Assembly: GCA_902536485.1 (NCBI GenBank) | Contig: CACAXP010000007.1 | Span: 1-39,755 of the forward strand | Direction: 5' to 3' | From: an uncultured Alphaproteobacteria bacterium | GTDB lineage: Bacteria; Pseudomonadota; Alphaproteobacteria; Methylaequorales; Methylaequoraceae | Length of the DNA: 39,755 nt | Shown here: piece by piece, positions 1 to 9,461 of the stretch | Layout of the letters: each line of letters starts with the position of its first letter | Numbering within the stretch: position 1 is the first letter of the stretch | Notes under the pieces: generated by a model | Databases searched by the model: none | The model's input: only the letters and a program-made list of their open reading frames with translations | Told to the model about the DNA's origin: nothing | Translations under genes and position numbers: made by a program

Positions 1-15
1 TATATTCATATAACG

Positions 16-198
16 TTAATCTTTTTTTGTTTCAATTAACTCCTCTAATAAGTGAATATCTTCGTCTAAATCTCCTATTTGAGAACTTATAAGTTCAAGG
101 TTTTCTTTAAAATTTTTCTTAAAACTATACATTTGAAAAAAATCAAATATTAAAAAAAAAAGTATGACAAAAATTAGTAAGTTTGTGTAAGTTTTCAT
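16..198 (-). CDS. small hypothetical protein with one N-terminal TM helix and a charged, possibly coiled-coil C-terminus
   Basis: 60-aa ORF; hydrophobic MKTYTNLLIFVILFFLIFDFF followed by an acidic/lysine-rich helix-like tail. No family recognised. Confidence 0.4.
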   Translation of the reverse strand: MKTYTNLLIFVILFFLIFDFFQMYSFKKNFKENLELISSQIGDLDEDIHLLEELIETKKD

Positions 199-298
199 AT
201 AATATCCTTCATCAATAATAATATTTACATTTCAAAATCATATTATAAATATTATCAATAGTAGTTTTTATTAAAAGCTCATCAATGTGATTGAATCG

Positions 299-328
299 AA
301 AAAAAAATTTCAACAATTATATTGAAAT
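299..328 (-). terminator. candidate intrinsic terminator (AT-rich hairpin plus T-tract on the minus strand)
   Basis: Perfect 7-bp inverted repeat ATTTCAA-CAATTATA-TTGAAAT at 307..328; read on the minus strand it is followed directly by a 9-nt T-run (299..307). Lies downstream of the minus-strand mfd/MFS/parvulin genes. Confidence 0.35.
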
Positions 329-455
329 AATAATTTTATAGAAAGTATGGTTATTCTTCAATTTACAATAACAGGTTAATGAAAGAAATTATAAAAATAA
401 ATTAATTATTTCTCTCCCCTCTCCTAATTAAAAAGAATATAAACTATCAAAATAG

Positions 456-785
456 TTATTGGTCTCTTTTTACAATATGAAACCCAAATTCAGATTCAAA
501 AGGCTCGCTTATCTGTTCAATATCTAATGAAAAAGCTATATCCTCAAATGCTTTTACCATCATTCCTTTTGTAAATTCTCCTAAGCTACCACCAGATTGA
601 CCAGAAGGACAATTTGAATGTTTAACAGCCGCGTCTGCAAATTTAATGCTTCCACTCTTAATTTCTATATATATATCATCAATTTTCTTTTTTGCTTCTT
701 CAGATGTAAGCTCTGATCTTGAATTTTGTGATTCTTGGTGCATTACAAGAATATGAGATGCGGAAATTTTATTTTTCTTTGACAT
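456..785 (-). CDS. parvulin-type peptidylprolyl isomerase (PpiC/rotamase), no signal peptide
   Basis: SASHILV...FADAAVKHSNCPSGQSGGSLGEFTKGMMVKAFEDIAF...EPFESEFGFHIVK is a classic parvulin signature. Confidence 0.9.
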   Translation of the reverse strand: MSKKNKISASHILVMHQESQNSRSELTSEEAKKKIDDIYIEIKSGSIKFADAAVKHSNCPSGQSGGSLGEFTKGMMVKAFEDIAFSLDIEQISEPFESEFGFHIVKRDQ

Positions 786-1971
786 AAAAAGTAGAAACTA
801 AACTTACAACAAAAAACGAACCTATGATTAAATATATAATATTATAACTTATTGAGTTGTTAATGAAATAATAAAATAACAAAGGGGAAATTAATGAAAA
901 CACCAAATAATATAAGTTTTGGATAATATTTATATTTATCACTCCGAAATCTTTAAGGTTTTTATTATTAAGAAAAAAAATACATAAGGAAAAACTGGAT
1001 ACAAGAGCAATAAAAAACTTCAGTAAATCAATGCTATAACTAGAAGTATACTTAAAGAAAAAAGAAATAAAACAAATAATTACTATACTAAAACCCAAAA
1101 AATTACTTAATCTTTTTCTACCAATTAATTTTATTAAAGGAAAAATAAATATAGATATTAAAAAAATGACCATCATAAAAACAATGTTAAATTCAAGAAA
1201 CTGCATATTTTCTGGATTAGCAAATTTGGGTAGCCATCTATTAGATGAAAAAAAAATAAACGAAAACAGAGGAATTAAAATATAAATATTTGCAAAAAAG
1301 AATTTTTTTACTTTTTTCAAAGAAAGTTGTTCATTTAGACTACTATTATAACTTATACTAATGTGAAAGGGTTTATTTTTAATTTTCAAAACTAGACTAA
1401 TCAAGGCTGTTATCAAAAAAAGTATTAAATAGGTTACTTTCCAGGCCCATTCGTTAAGTTGATTGTTTGAAAAAAAATCATCTATAAATAAATATAAAAA
1501 ATTTGCTAAAACCATACCTACTATAATTGTAAGTGAGTATTTTATAAAATATGAATCTTCATCTTTATCCATTAGTGAATTAAAATAATTTAAATGTATA
1601 GATGAAAATAAGATTCCAATACTAAACCTACAAAACACAAAAATTAAAAGAGAGACTATTAAGTAACTGTTTGGAAGAAAAACAGGAATTAAGTAGGCTA
1701 AACTTAAAAAATATAAACAATTAATTTTTTTGTTTTTTGTATAGTAAAGTAATTTTTTCAAAAGAGGAATGACAAAAATTCTAGAAAAGAAAGAAAGACA
1801 AATAATAAATATTATAATTGGTAATGAATAATTTTCATCATAATCGGCTAAGAAAAATATTGACAAAAAGGTGACTATAGAAAAATTTAAAAAAATATCA
1901 ACCCCCTCTAAAAAGTGTATAAGGTTAAATCGATCCAATTGGAAAAAACTATTTTTTTTTTTATTAAGCAT
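769..1971 (-). CDS. MFS-type multi-TM transporter
   Basis: 400 aa, about 12 hydrophobic segments, layout resembling MFS (proline/betaine-like) carriers; family call is approximate. Confidence 0.6.
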   Translation of the reverse strand: MLNKKKNSFFQLDRFNLIHFLEGVDIFLNFSIVTFLSIFFLADYDENYSLPIIIFIICLSFFSRIFVIPLLKKLLYYTKNKKINCLYFLSLAYLIPVFLPNSYLIVSLLIFVFCRFSIGILFSSIHLNYFNSLMDKDEDSYFIKYSLTIIVGMVLANFLYLFIDDFFSNNQLNEWAWKVTYLILFLITALISLVLKIKNKPFHISISYNSSLNEQLSLKKVKKFFFANIYILIPLFSFIFFSSNRWLPKFANPENMQFLEFNIVFMMVIFLISIFIFPLIKLIGRKRLSNFLGFSIVIICFISFFFKYTSSYSIDLLKFFIALVSSFSLCIFFLNNKNLKDFGVININIIQNLYYLVFSLISPLLFYYFINNSISYNIIYLIIGSFFVVSLVSTFYVKEK

Positions 1972-4900
1972 ATTTCATTAAAGATTCTAAAAATTTTTTC
2001 AATTCAAGTACCTTCTCAAAATTATCATATTTTTTACTAATGTAAATTAACTTCGAATTGGGCAAGAGCTTAATTTTTTTTGGAATATCTTTCGCAAGAC
2101 TTATTAGGTTATCAATATACTTTGTTTCATTACTTCTTAACTTTAAAACAAAACCCTCAGAGGAATTATCTATTTTCAAAATATTAAGCTTTTTGCATAA
2201 TATTTTTATTTCTATAATCTTAAATAAATTATTAAACAATTTAGGAAATTTTCCAAATCTGTCTTCTAAATTACTGATTATTTTTTTTAATTCTAATATT
2301 TCATTTATTCCTGATATTTTTCTGTAAATTTGCATCCTTAAATCTAAATTTATTATATAATCATCTGGAATATTATAAGAAAATCCTAAATTAATAATTG
2401 GTGACCAATCATTTGATGAAATTTTTTCATTTTTAAGTTCACTTATAGCTTCATTAAGCATTTTGTAATACAATTCAATTCCAACCTCTTTTATATGACC
2501 AGACTGCTCCGAACCAACAATATTTCCAGCACCTCTAATATCCAAATCATTTGCGGCTATAGAAAACCCTGCTCCAAGACTATCTATTTTTGAAATTAGT
2601 TGTAATCTCCTCAGCCTTTCTTCACTTAAAGGTGTGTTTTTCTCTAATAATAAATAAGCATAAGCTTGAATTGATGATCTCCCTACCCTTCCCCTAAGCT
2701 GATAAAGTTGTGACAACCCAAACAAATAGGGTTTATTAATAATAATAGTATTAACATTAGAAATATCTAAACCCGATTCAATCATTGCTGTTGATAAAAG
2801 GAGATCAATTTTTTTTTCAAAAAAATTAGTGTAAATATTTTCAATCTCAATTGCACTCAACCTACTATGAATTATTGCATAATTTATTGATGGAAAAGCT
2901 TTTTTTATTTTTTTTTCTAAGTCTTCAATTTCTTTTATTCTTGGAGTTACAAAAAAAATTTGTCCTTTTCTTTCCAATTCTTTATTTATGATATTCTTTA
3001 ATAAATTATCCTCATAAAACATTAGATAAGTTTTTACATTTTGTCTATTTAAAGGTGGAGTCTTAATAAGGCTAATATCACGCATTTTTAAAAGAGATGC
3101 CTGCAATGTTCTAGGGATTGGTGTTGCAGTTAATGTTAAAATATGTGAGTTAGGTTGTTTTTTTTTTAATTTTTCTTTTTGTTCTACACCAAAACTTTGT
3201 TCTTCATCAATAATTATAAGCCCTAAGTTGTTAAAAATAATATTTTCAGAAAGTATAGAATGCGTTCCAATTATTAAATCAAGTAAACCAAGATTCAATT
3301 TTTCTTTAATTTTATTTTTTTTACTTGTTTTTTCGAATCTAGATAATTTTTCGATTCTATAATCAAAATCAGAAAATCTTTTAGTAAAAGTATTAAAATG
3401 TTGATTTGCTAATAAAACCTTAGGACAAATTACTGCTACTTGATAACCAGACGATAAAACTAAAAAAGCAGCTCTCATTGCAATCTCAGTTTTTCCAAAC
3501 CCAACATCACCACAAATTAATCTATCCATAGCTTTAGAAGAATCAAAATCTTTTTCAATCTGTTCAATGGCTTTCATTTGATCTGAGGTTTCAGTAAATT
3601 CAAATAATGAAGAAAATTTTTCATATTCAATTCTATTTGGTTTTATCTCCAAGGATTTAGTTAATTTTCTTTTTGCAGCCGTCTGTATCAAGTCAGAAGC
3701 AATTTGTTTGATTTTTTTTTTTAATGTTGCTTTTTTAAATTGCCAATTTTGCAAGCCAAGTTTGTCAAGCTTTACAGTTTGATTACAAAAGCCATATTTA
3801 GAAATTAATTCTAAGTTTTCAATTGGTATTAAAAGTTTATCATTGTTATGGTAAAGAAGTTCAATAAACTCTTGTTCAAAATTGTTGATTTTTTTTTTTG
3901 TAAGACAATTAAATTTTCCAACACCATGATTAATGTGAACAACCAAATCACCAAAGTTTAACTGACTAAATTCACTTATAATATTATCATCATGAATTTC
4001 AGCGGTAGTTTTTCTTTTAATTATTTTTTTAAAAAAGTCATAATCTGACAAAAATAGAATTTTTTCATTTTCAAGCTTTAGTATGAAACTAGATTTAGTT
4101 GAAACATTGATTATATTAAATTTCTTTGCCAAACCATTGATTGAAGATAACTTTTCATAGGTGATATTTAGATTTTCGTAAATTTTTTCTATTTTTTTTT
4201 TATTAATAATACTATCGTAACAAAAAAATATTTTTTCAAAATCTGAAGAGGAAAAATACTTCTCAATTTGTTTTAAATTGACATTTTGTTTTAAGTTAAG
4301 AAATAATTTTTCAGAAAACAAAAATGTTTTTGAATTATTACTTATCTGTGTAAACAAATATGTATTTTTTTTCAAAAACTGGTTATTGATTAAATTTTTA
4401 CTTTCGTAAAATATAGATTCTTTAATGACTTCTTTTGCATAACTTGGTATTTCAGTCATAGTTTGATTAAATTTATTTTCAAAATCAAAATTTGAATTCT
4501 CTCTAAAAAAAAAAACAAAATCATCTAAATAGTTGATTATTGAATCATATTTTTCATATAAGATAGGATAAAACTGTTCTGATCCTGGAATTATATCTTC
4601 ATTTGAAATTGATTTATAAAAATCATCTTTATTCTTTATTTTGAGTTTTCTATAAGATTCTCTAAAATTTTTAATAGAATTTAAATTAAAGATAATTTCG
4701 GATGAAGGGGATATGTAATAATTTTTAATAACTCCAGTATTATTTTGATTAAAAATATCAAAATAATTAACTGTCTCAACTTCTTCAAAATTATACAAAA
4801 TTCTCGCAGGTTTGTCTTCTAATGGAGAAAACATATCAATTATTTGTCCTCTTATACAACATTCCCCTTTATTTCTTACAGTATCAACAAATTCATAGTT

Positions 4901-5320
4901 ATTATGTCTTAAGAAATTACTCAGCTTAAAAAAAGTATTTTTTGATTGGTTAAAAACGTCAAAAAAAATTAAATCATCCTTTTTAATAGTTTTAGTTACC
5001 AAAGAACTAATTGTACCGATGAAAATTATTCTTTCCTTTTGAGAGGTGATTAATTCAAATAATGTTTTAATTCTTTCAAGTAAGATTGGTTTTGTGGGGG
5101 AAACATTTGAAAAAAATGAACAGTCAAAATCAGGAAAAACTAATACTTTAACAAGAGGGTCGAATAACTTAATTTTATTTTTAAGCTTAATTGCCTCTTC
5201 ATGATTTGTTGCAAAAAAAGCAATTTTTTTTTTTTTAGTTGATATTAATGATAAAAAGATTTGAATAGATTCATCACAAAGGTTTATTTTTTTATTGTCA
5301 TTAATTTCAATCTTCAGCAT
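1964..5320 (-). CDS. mfd: transcription-repair coupling factor Mfd
   Basis: 1118 aa; RID-type motif FGDLVVHINHGVGKF, helicase motifs DRLICGDVGFGKTEIAMRAAF, IIDEEQSFGV, TATPIPRTLQ, QLRGRVGRS. Confidence 0.97.
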   Translation of the reverse strand: MLKIEINDNKKINLCDESIQIFLSLISTKKKKIAFFATNHEEAIKLKNKIKLFDPLVKVLVFPDFDCSFFSNVSPTKPILLERIKTLFELITSQKERIIFIGTISSLVTKTIKKDDLIFFDVFNQSKNTFFKLSNFLRHNNYEFVDTVRNKGECCIRGQIIDMFSPLEDKPARILYNFEEVETVNYFDIFNQNNTGVIKNYYISPSSEIIFNLNSIKNFRESYRKLKIKNKDDFYKSISNEDIIPGSEQFYPILYEKYDSIINYLDDFVFFFRENSNFDFENKFNQTMTEIPSYAKEVIKESIFYESKNLINNQFLKKNTYLFTQISNNSKTFLFSEKLFLNLKQNVNLKQIEKYFSSSDFEKIFFCYDSIINKKKIEKIYENLNITYEKLSSINGLAKKFNIINVSTKSSFILKLENEKILFLSDYDFFKKIIKRKTTAEIHDDNIISEFSQLNFGDLVVHINHGVGKFNCLTKKKINNFEQEFIELLYHNNDKLLIPIENLELISKYGFCNQTVKLDKLGLQNWQFKKATLKKKIKQIASDLIQTAAKRKLTKSLEIKPNRIEYEKFSSLFEFTETSDQMKAIEQIEKDFDSSKAMDRLICGDVGFGKTEIAMRAAFLVLSSGYQVAVICPKVLLANQHFNTFTKRFSDFDYRIEKLSRFEKTSKKNKIKEKLNLGLLDLIIGTHSILSENIIFNNLGLIIIDEEQSFGVEQKEKLKKKQPNSHILTLTATPIPRTLQASLLKMRDISLIKTPPLNRQNVKTYLMFYEDNLLKNIINKELERKGQIFFVTPRIKEIEDLEKKIKKAFPSINYAIIHSRLSAIEIENIYTNFFEKKIDLLLSTAMIESGLDISNVNTIIINKPYLFGLSQLYQLRGRVGRSSIQAYAYLLLEKNTPLSEERLRRLQLISKIDSLGAGFSIAANDLDIRGAGNIVGSEQSGHIKEVGIELYYKMLNEAISELKNEKISSNDWSPIINLGFSYNIPDDYIINLDLRMQIYRKISGINEILELKKIISNLEDRFGKFPKLFNNLFKIIEIKILCKKLNILKIDNSSEGFVLKLRSNETKYIDNLISLAKDIPKKIKLLPNSKLIYISKKYDNFEKVLELKKFLESLMKYA

Positions 5321-5567
5321 AACATTTTTCTAAAATTTTTTTTAAAAGCCCATCTTTAAGGTTTGACGGTATATTCGTTTTTTTATAAATAATATCTAAT
5401 AGTTCGCTATCTGGGAGATCTAAAATTCCTTCTAGTTCATAAAGTTCATCATCAGTTATCTTATCTTCATACTCTAATAAAAACTTATAAAATATAATAT
5501 CCAGTTCTTTTATTCCTCTATATTTCGCTCGATGTAAAATTTTTTTTTTAAAGAGATTTTTTGCCAT
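5307..5567 (-). CDS. sdhE: succinate dehydrogenase assembly factor SdhE (FAD assembly factor)
   Basis: 86 aa; RAKYRGIKELDIIF...LLDLPDSELLD-like pattern (RGxxE motif); adjacent to mfd and recG as in many alphaproteobacteria. Confidence 0.88.
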   Translation of the reverse strand: MAKNLFKKKILHRAKYRGIKELDIIFYKFLLEYEDKITDDELYELEGILDLPDSELLDIIYKKTNIPSNLKDGLLKKILEKCYAED

Positions 5568-5603
5568 TAGTGATAATAATAAATTAATAAATTAGTATAT
5601 TTA

Positions 5604-7667
5604 ATGGATTTTATAAAACAAAATATTTTTGATGAAATTAAAGGAAAAAGCCTACAAATAACAAGCATAAAAAATTACTTTGGTAATAGAAATATTGATA
5701 TACTTACTCAAAGACCAATCAAAATTATAAAAAAAAACCTTAAAACTCATTTAGAGTTAGCAGATGTAAATAATATAATTACAGTTGATTTAAAAATTTT
5801 GAATCATATAAAACCATTCAATAATAAGGCGCCTTATAAAATTATTGCAATCAATACATCTGGTCAGAAAATAAATATTCTTTATTTCGGAAGTTTTAAA
5901 AGATTTATGTACAATAAGTTTAATATTGGTTTTTTTTATAGAATATCAGGTAAACTTCATTTCTTTTCTAATACTTTTCAATTCATTCATCCGTATGAAG
6001 TTATAAATGAAAAGGATATTGGTAAGTTTGAGGAACTAGAGCCTCAGTATAATTTAGTAAGAAAAAAAATTAATAAAAAATATTTTAGAAAGGTAGTTTT
6101 AGAAAGTTTAAATATTTTTAAAAATATTTATTTACCCTCAGAATGGATTAACAGAAATATAATACAAAAAAATCAATGGGAAAGTTTTAAAAACTCTCTT
6201 ATCAACCTCCATACTCCAGAAAAATGTTATAGTAATTTTAAAATTTACAGAGAAAGACTAGCTTATGACGAGCTTTTATCAAATTTTTTAATTTTTGACA
6301 GATTAAAGAAAAATAAAAAAGAAAGTAATAATTTTTATGTTAAAGATTTTTCATTATCCAAGAAAATAGTCGAATCCTTAAACTTTAAATTAACTAAAGA
6401 TCAACAAAGCACTATTGAAGAAATTAAGAATGAACTTCTTGACCAAAAGCAAATTTATAGATTAATTCAAGGAGACGTTGGTTCAGGAAAAACAATCGTT
6501 TCACTATTAGTAATTGCTGATGTAATTAAATCTGGTTATCAATGTGTCTTAATGGCTCCTACTGAGCTTCTCGCAAAACAACATTTTACTTATTTTCGAA
6601 AGATTTTTGACAATTATAATATTCAAATTGAATTATTAACAAGTAAATCTAAAAAAAAAAAAATTATAATTGATAAAGTTTCTAATAATAAAATCCAGTT
6701 ACTAATAGGAACCCATTCCGTTTACAATAAGTCACTGAATTTTAAAAAATTAGGATTAGTGGTAATTGATGAACAACATAAATTTGGAGTAAACCAAAGA
6801 ATAAAACTTTTGGAAAAATCAAAAAATTGTCACATGTTAATAATGTCTGCAACCCCAATTCCTAGAAGCCTATCAATTGCACTTTATGGAGAAATAGATG
6901 TATCAATTATTAAAACAAAACCAAAAAATAGAAAAAAGGTAACAACTTCAATAATAAGTAAAAAAAATATTAATAACTTGATTAATGGTATAGAGAGAAA
7001 AATTAAAAACGATGAACAGATTTTTTGGATTTTACCTAATATAGGTAATAATGATGAATTTCAAGAAAATCAAAATGAAACAGTTTTATCCAGATTTAAT
7101 TATCTAAAAAATATTTTTAAAGATAAGGTAAGTTTAATCCATGGAAAGATGTCAGATGAGATAATTATTAAAAATATGCAAGAGTTTCAGACTGGAAAAA
7201 AAATGATTTTAATATCTACCACAATGGTCGAAGTTGGAATTAATATTCCTAAAGCTACACTAATTGTAATAGAGGAAGCAAACAAATTTGGTTTAGCTCA
7301 ACTTCACCAATTAAGAGGAAGAATTTCAAGAAGCACAAAACCATCAAACTGTGTTCTCATGCATAATCAAAATCTCTCTGAATTATCATTGAAAAGACTA
7401 TTAATTCTAAGAAATAGTGATGATGGTTTTGAAATATCAGAAAAAGACATGTTTTTAAGAGGATCAGGTGACTTTTTTGGTACAAATCAGTCCGGACTTC
7501 CAAAATGGAAATTCTTTTTGCCCTATGATGATATTGATTTTCTTGATGATGTAAAAAATGACTGCAAATTATTACTTAGTGATGCAATAACAAATAGAAA
7601 AAAAATTGATTTCCTGATTAATACCTTTTATGGCGAAAAAGAATTTCTTAATTACTTTTCTGCTTAG
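5604..7667 (+). CDS. recG: ATP-dependent DNA helicase RecG
   Basis: 687 aa; RLIQGDVGSGKTIVSLL, VIDEQHKFGVNQR, MSATPIPRSL, QLHQLRGRISRS, FLRGSGDFFGTNQSG. Confidence 0.96.
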   Translation: MDFIKQNIFDEIKGKSLQITSIKNYFGNRNIDILTQRPIKIIKKNLKTHLELADVNNIITVDLKILNHIKPFNNKAPYKIIAINTSGQKINILYFGSFKRFMYNKFNIGFFYRISGKLHFFSNTFQFIHPYEVINEKDIGKFEELEPQYNLVRKKINKKYFRKVVLESLNIFKNIYLPSEWINRNIIQKNQWESFKNSLINLHTPEKCYSNFKIYRERLAYDELLSNFLIFDRLKKNKKESNNFYVKDFSLSKKIVESLNFKLTKDQQSTIEEIKNELLDQKQIYRLIQGDVGSGKTIVSLLVIADVIKSGYQCVLMAPTELLAKQHFTYFRKIFDNYNIQIELLTSKSKKKKIIIDKVSNNKIQLLIGTHSVYNKSLNFKKLGLVVIDEQHKFGVNQRIKLLEKSKNCHMLIMSATPIPRSLSIALYGEIDVSIIKTKPKNRKKVTTSIISKKNINNLINGIERKIKNDEQIFWILPNIGNNDEFQENQNETVLSRFNYLKNIFKDKVSLIHGKMSDEIIIKNMQEFQTGKKMILISTTMVEVGINIPKATLIVIEEANKFGLAQLHQLRGRISRSTKPSNCVLMHNQNLSELSLKRLLILRNSDDGFEISEKDMFLRGSGDFFGTNQSGLPKWKFFLPYDDIDFLDDVKNDCKLLLSDAITNRKKIDFLINTFYGEKEFLNYFSA

Positions 7668-8268
7668 ATTTTAAATCAATTATTCCAGCTGAAACAATTG
7701 TTTTTACAGTATCGTCAACCTTTGTATTTAAATATTTTAGTTGATTTTTTGGCACCATTAATAGAAATCCAGAAGTTGGGTTAGGTGTTGTTGGTACAAA
7801 AACATTTATTAATTTTTGACTTATTTTTTTTTCTACTACTCCTTTAACCTCACCGGTTGTAAAACCCAAGACCCAAACACCTTTTCTTGGGTATTCTAAT
7901 AAAACTACGTCTCTGAATGCATTAGAGTTATTTTTAAAAATTGTCTCAATTATTTGTTTAATAGTTTTATAGAAAATTTTAATTAAAGGGATTTTGCTAA
8001 TTAATGATTCTGTTTTCCTAATTATAAAGGAACCAAAAAAGCTTGCTGTGATAAATCCTATAAAAACTAGAACCCCTATTAGTATTATCAACCCAAGACC
8101 AGGAACATCTCTAGGCAAATAGTAATTAGGGTTTATGTAGAAAGGTATAAGTGGTGTTATTAGTTGATCAAAAAATTTTACAAGAGAATAAACTATCCAA
8201 AATGTTATAAAAACTGGTGCAGAAACTAAGACCCCAGTTAAAAAATAATTTTTGATTTTGGCTAACAT
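7648..8268 (-). CDS. DUF502 family membrane protein
   Basis: 206 aa; KNYFLTGVLVSAPVFITFWIVYSLVKFFD, VPGLGLIILIGVLVFIG, IPLIKIFYKTIKQIIETI are typical of DUF502. Confidence 0.88.
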   Translation of the reverse strand: MLAKIKNYFLTGVLVSAPVFITFWIVYSLVKFFDQLITPLIPFYINPNYYLPRDVPGLGLIILIGVLVFIGFITASFFGSFIIRKTESLISKIPLIKIFYKTIKQIIETIFKNNSNAFRDVVLLEYPRKGVWVLGFTTGEVKGVVEKKISQKLINVFVPTTPNPTSGFLLMVPKNQLKYLNTKVDDTVKTIVSAGIIDLKSKQKSN

Positions 8269-8285
8269 ATCTTAACTGTTTAATA

Positions 8286-8361
8286 TGGCACGCCCGATGA
8301 GGTTCGAACTCATGACAACTCCCTTAAAAGGGGAGTGCTCTACCAGCTGAGCTACGGGCGC
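8286..8361 (-). tRNA. tRNA-Lys (anticodon TTT), CCA encoded
   Basis: Minus strand GCGCCCGTAGCTCAGCTGGTAGAGCACTCCCTTTTAAGGGAG...GTTCGAACCTCATCGGGCGTGCCA; 7-bp acceptor stem (one G-U), anticodon loop CTTTTAA. Confidence 0.95.
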
Positions 8362-8418
8362 ACATTTATTTAATTAGGATATAATGAAATATTAAATATT
8401 TAACAACAAAAATTTTTT

Positions 8419-8946
8419 TTATTTTATTCTCATTGTAATTATTTTAGTTGCGTTACTAAGAACCTGGCCATTTGGGCCTTTTCCCTCAGGTATTCTGTCA
8501 ATAATATTCATACCTTCAATAACCTTACCCCATGCTGTATATTTCCCATCAAGAAAGGGATGTGAATCATAACATATAAAAAACTGACTATCCGCAGAAT
8601 CAGGATCATTACTACGTGCCATTGATACAATTCCTCTTTCATGTTTAATATCATTAAATTCAGCAACAATATTTTTTCCACTTCCACCAGTACCGTTACC
8701 TAGGGGGTCTCCTCCTTGTGCCATAAACCCAGAAATTACTCTATGAAAAGTAAGACCATCATAAAATCCTTGATTAATTAATTCAGTGATTCTTTTTACT
8801 GTCTTTGGTGCTTTGGAAGGATATGTCTCAATTATCACGATTCCTTTTTCCAAAAGCATTTGAATAGTTACTTGTTCTGCAGCCTTCGGACTATTACTAA
8901 AAAGTCCAAACAAAACTAACACTAATTTTATAAAAAACTTGGGCAT
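8419..8946 (-). CDS. cyclophilin-type peptidylprolyl isomerase with signal peptide
   Basis: N-terminal hydrophobic signal; TFHRVISGFMAQGGDPLGNGTGGSG...SQFFICYDSHPFLDGKYTAWGKVIEGM. Confidence 0.93.
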   Translation of the reverse strand: MPKFFIKLVLVLFGLFSNSPKAAEQVTIQMLLEKGIVIIETYPSKAPKTVKRITELINQGFYDGLTFHRVISGFMAQGGDPLGNGTGGSGKNIVAEFNDIKHERGIVSMARSNDPDSADSQFFICYDSHPFLDGKYTAWGKVIEGMNIIDRIPEGKGPNGQVLSNATKIITMRIK

Positions 8947-9461
8947 TAATTACTTTCCTTTTTTTTAAACATTTTTATTACATGATCAGGTACAAAATTA
9001 TTAATCTTTCCACTATGAAACGCTATTTCCTTCACAAATCTAGCAGAAGTAAGTTGGAGATTTTCAGAAGCCATTAAAAATATAGTTTCAACATCAGGTG
9101 CTAATTTTGAGTTCATACCTGCCATCTGAAACTCGTATTCAAAATCGGCTACTGCTCTTAAACCTCTAATAATTACTTTTGCATCAAACCTTTTAGCATG
9201 ATCGACTAATAAATTATCAAAACCTACAACTTCAATCAAACATTTATTTGTGTTAATAAGCATTAATGACTCTTTAATCATGGAGACTCTCTCATCAACT
9301 GTAAAAAAAGGGTTTTTGTGAATGTTTTCTGCTGCGCTTATAATCAATTTATCAACAATATTACATGCCCTTTCAATAATATCTAGGTGTCCAAAGGTAA
9401 CCGGGTCAAAAGTACCTGGATAAATACCAGTTATAATTTTATGGTCATTCATTTTCTTCAA
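8946..9461 (-). CDS. coaD: pantetheine-phosphate adenylyltransferase
   Basis: [21 protein letters not shown] ... [21 protein letters not shown]; an alternative in-frame start exists 3 codons downstream (MNDHKI). Confidence 0.96.
   Translation of the reverse strand: MKKMNDHKIITGIYPGTFDPVTFGHLDIIERACNIVDKLIISAAENIHKNPFFTVDERVSMIKESLMLINTNKCLIEVVGFDNLLVDHAKRFDAKVIIRGLRAVADFEYEFQMAGMNSKLAPDVETIFLMASENLQLTSARFVKEIAFHSGKINNFVPDHVIKMFKKKESN

Noticed and set aside
2058-2327. 89-aa plus-strand ORF; similar antisense or alternate-frame ORFs at 10106, 13374, 16424, 18006, 19260, 21062, 21943, 23491, 24031, 24498, 29122, 29444, 32390
   Set aside because: All overlap confidently identified genes in another frame or strand and show no family signature.
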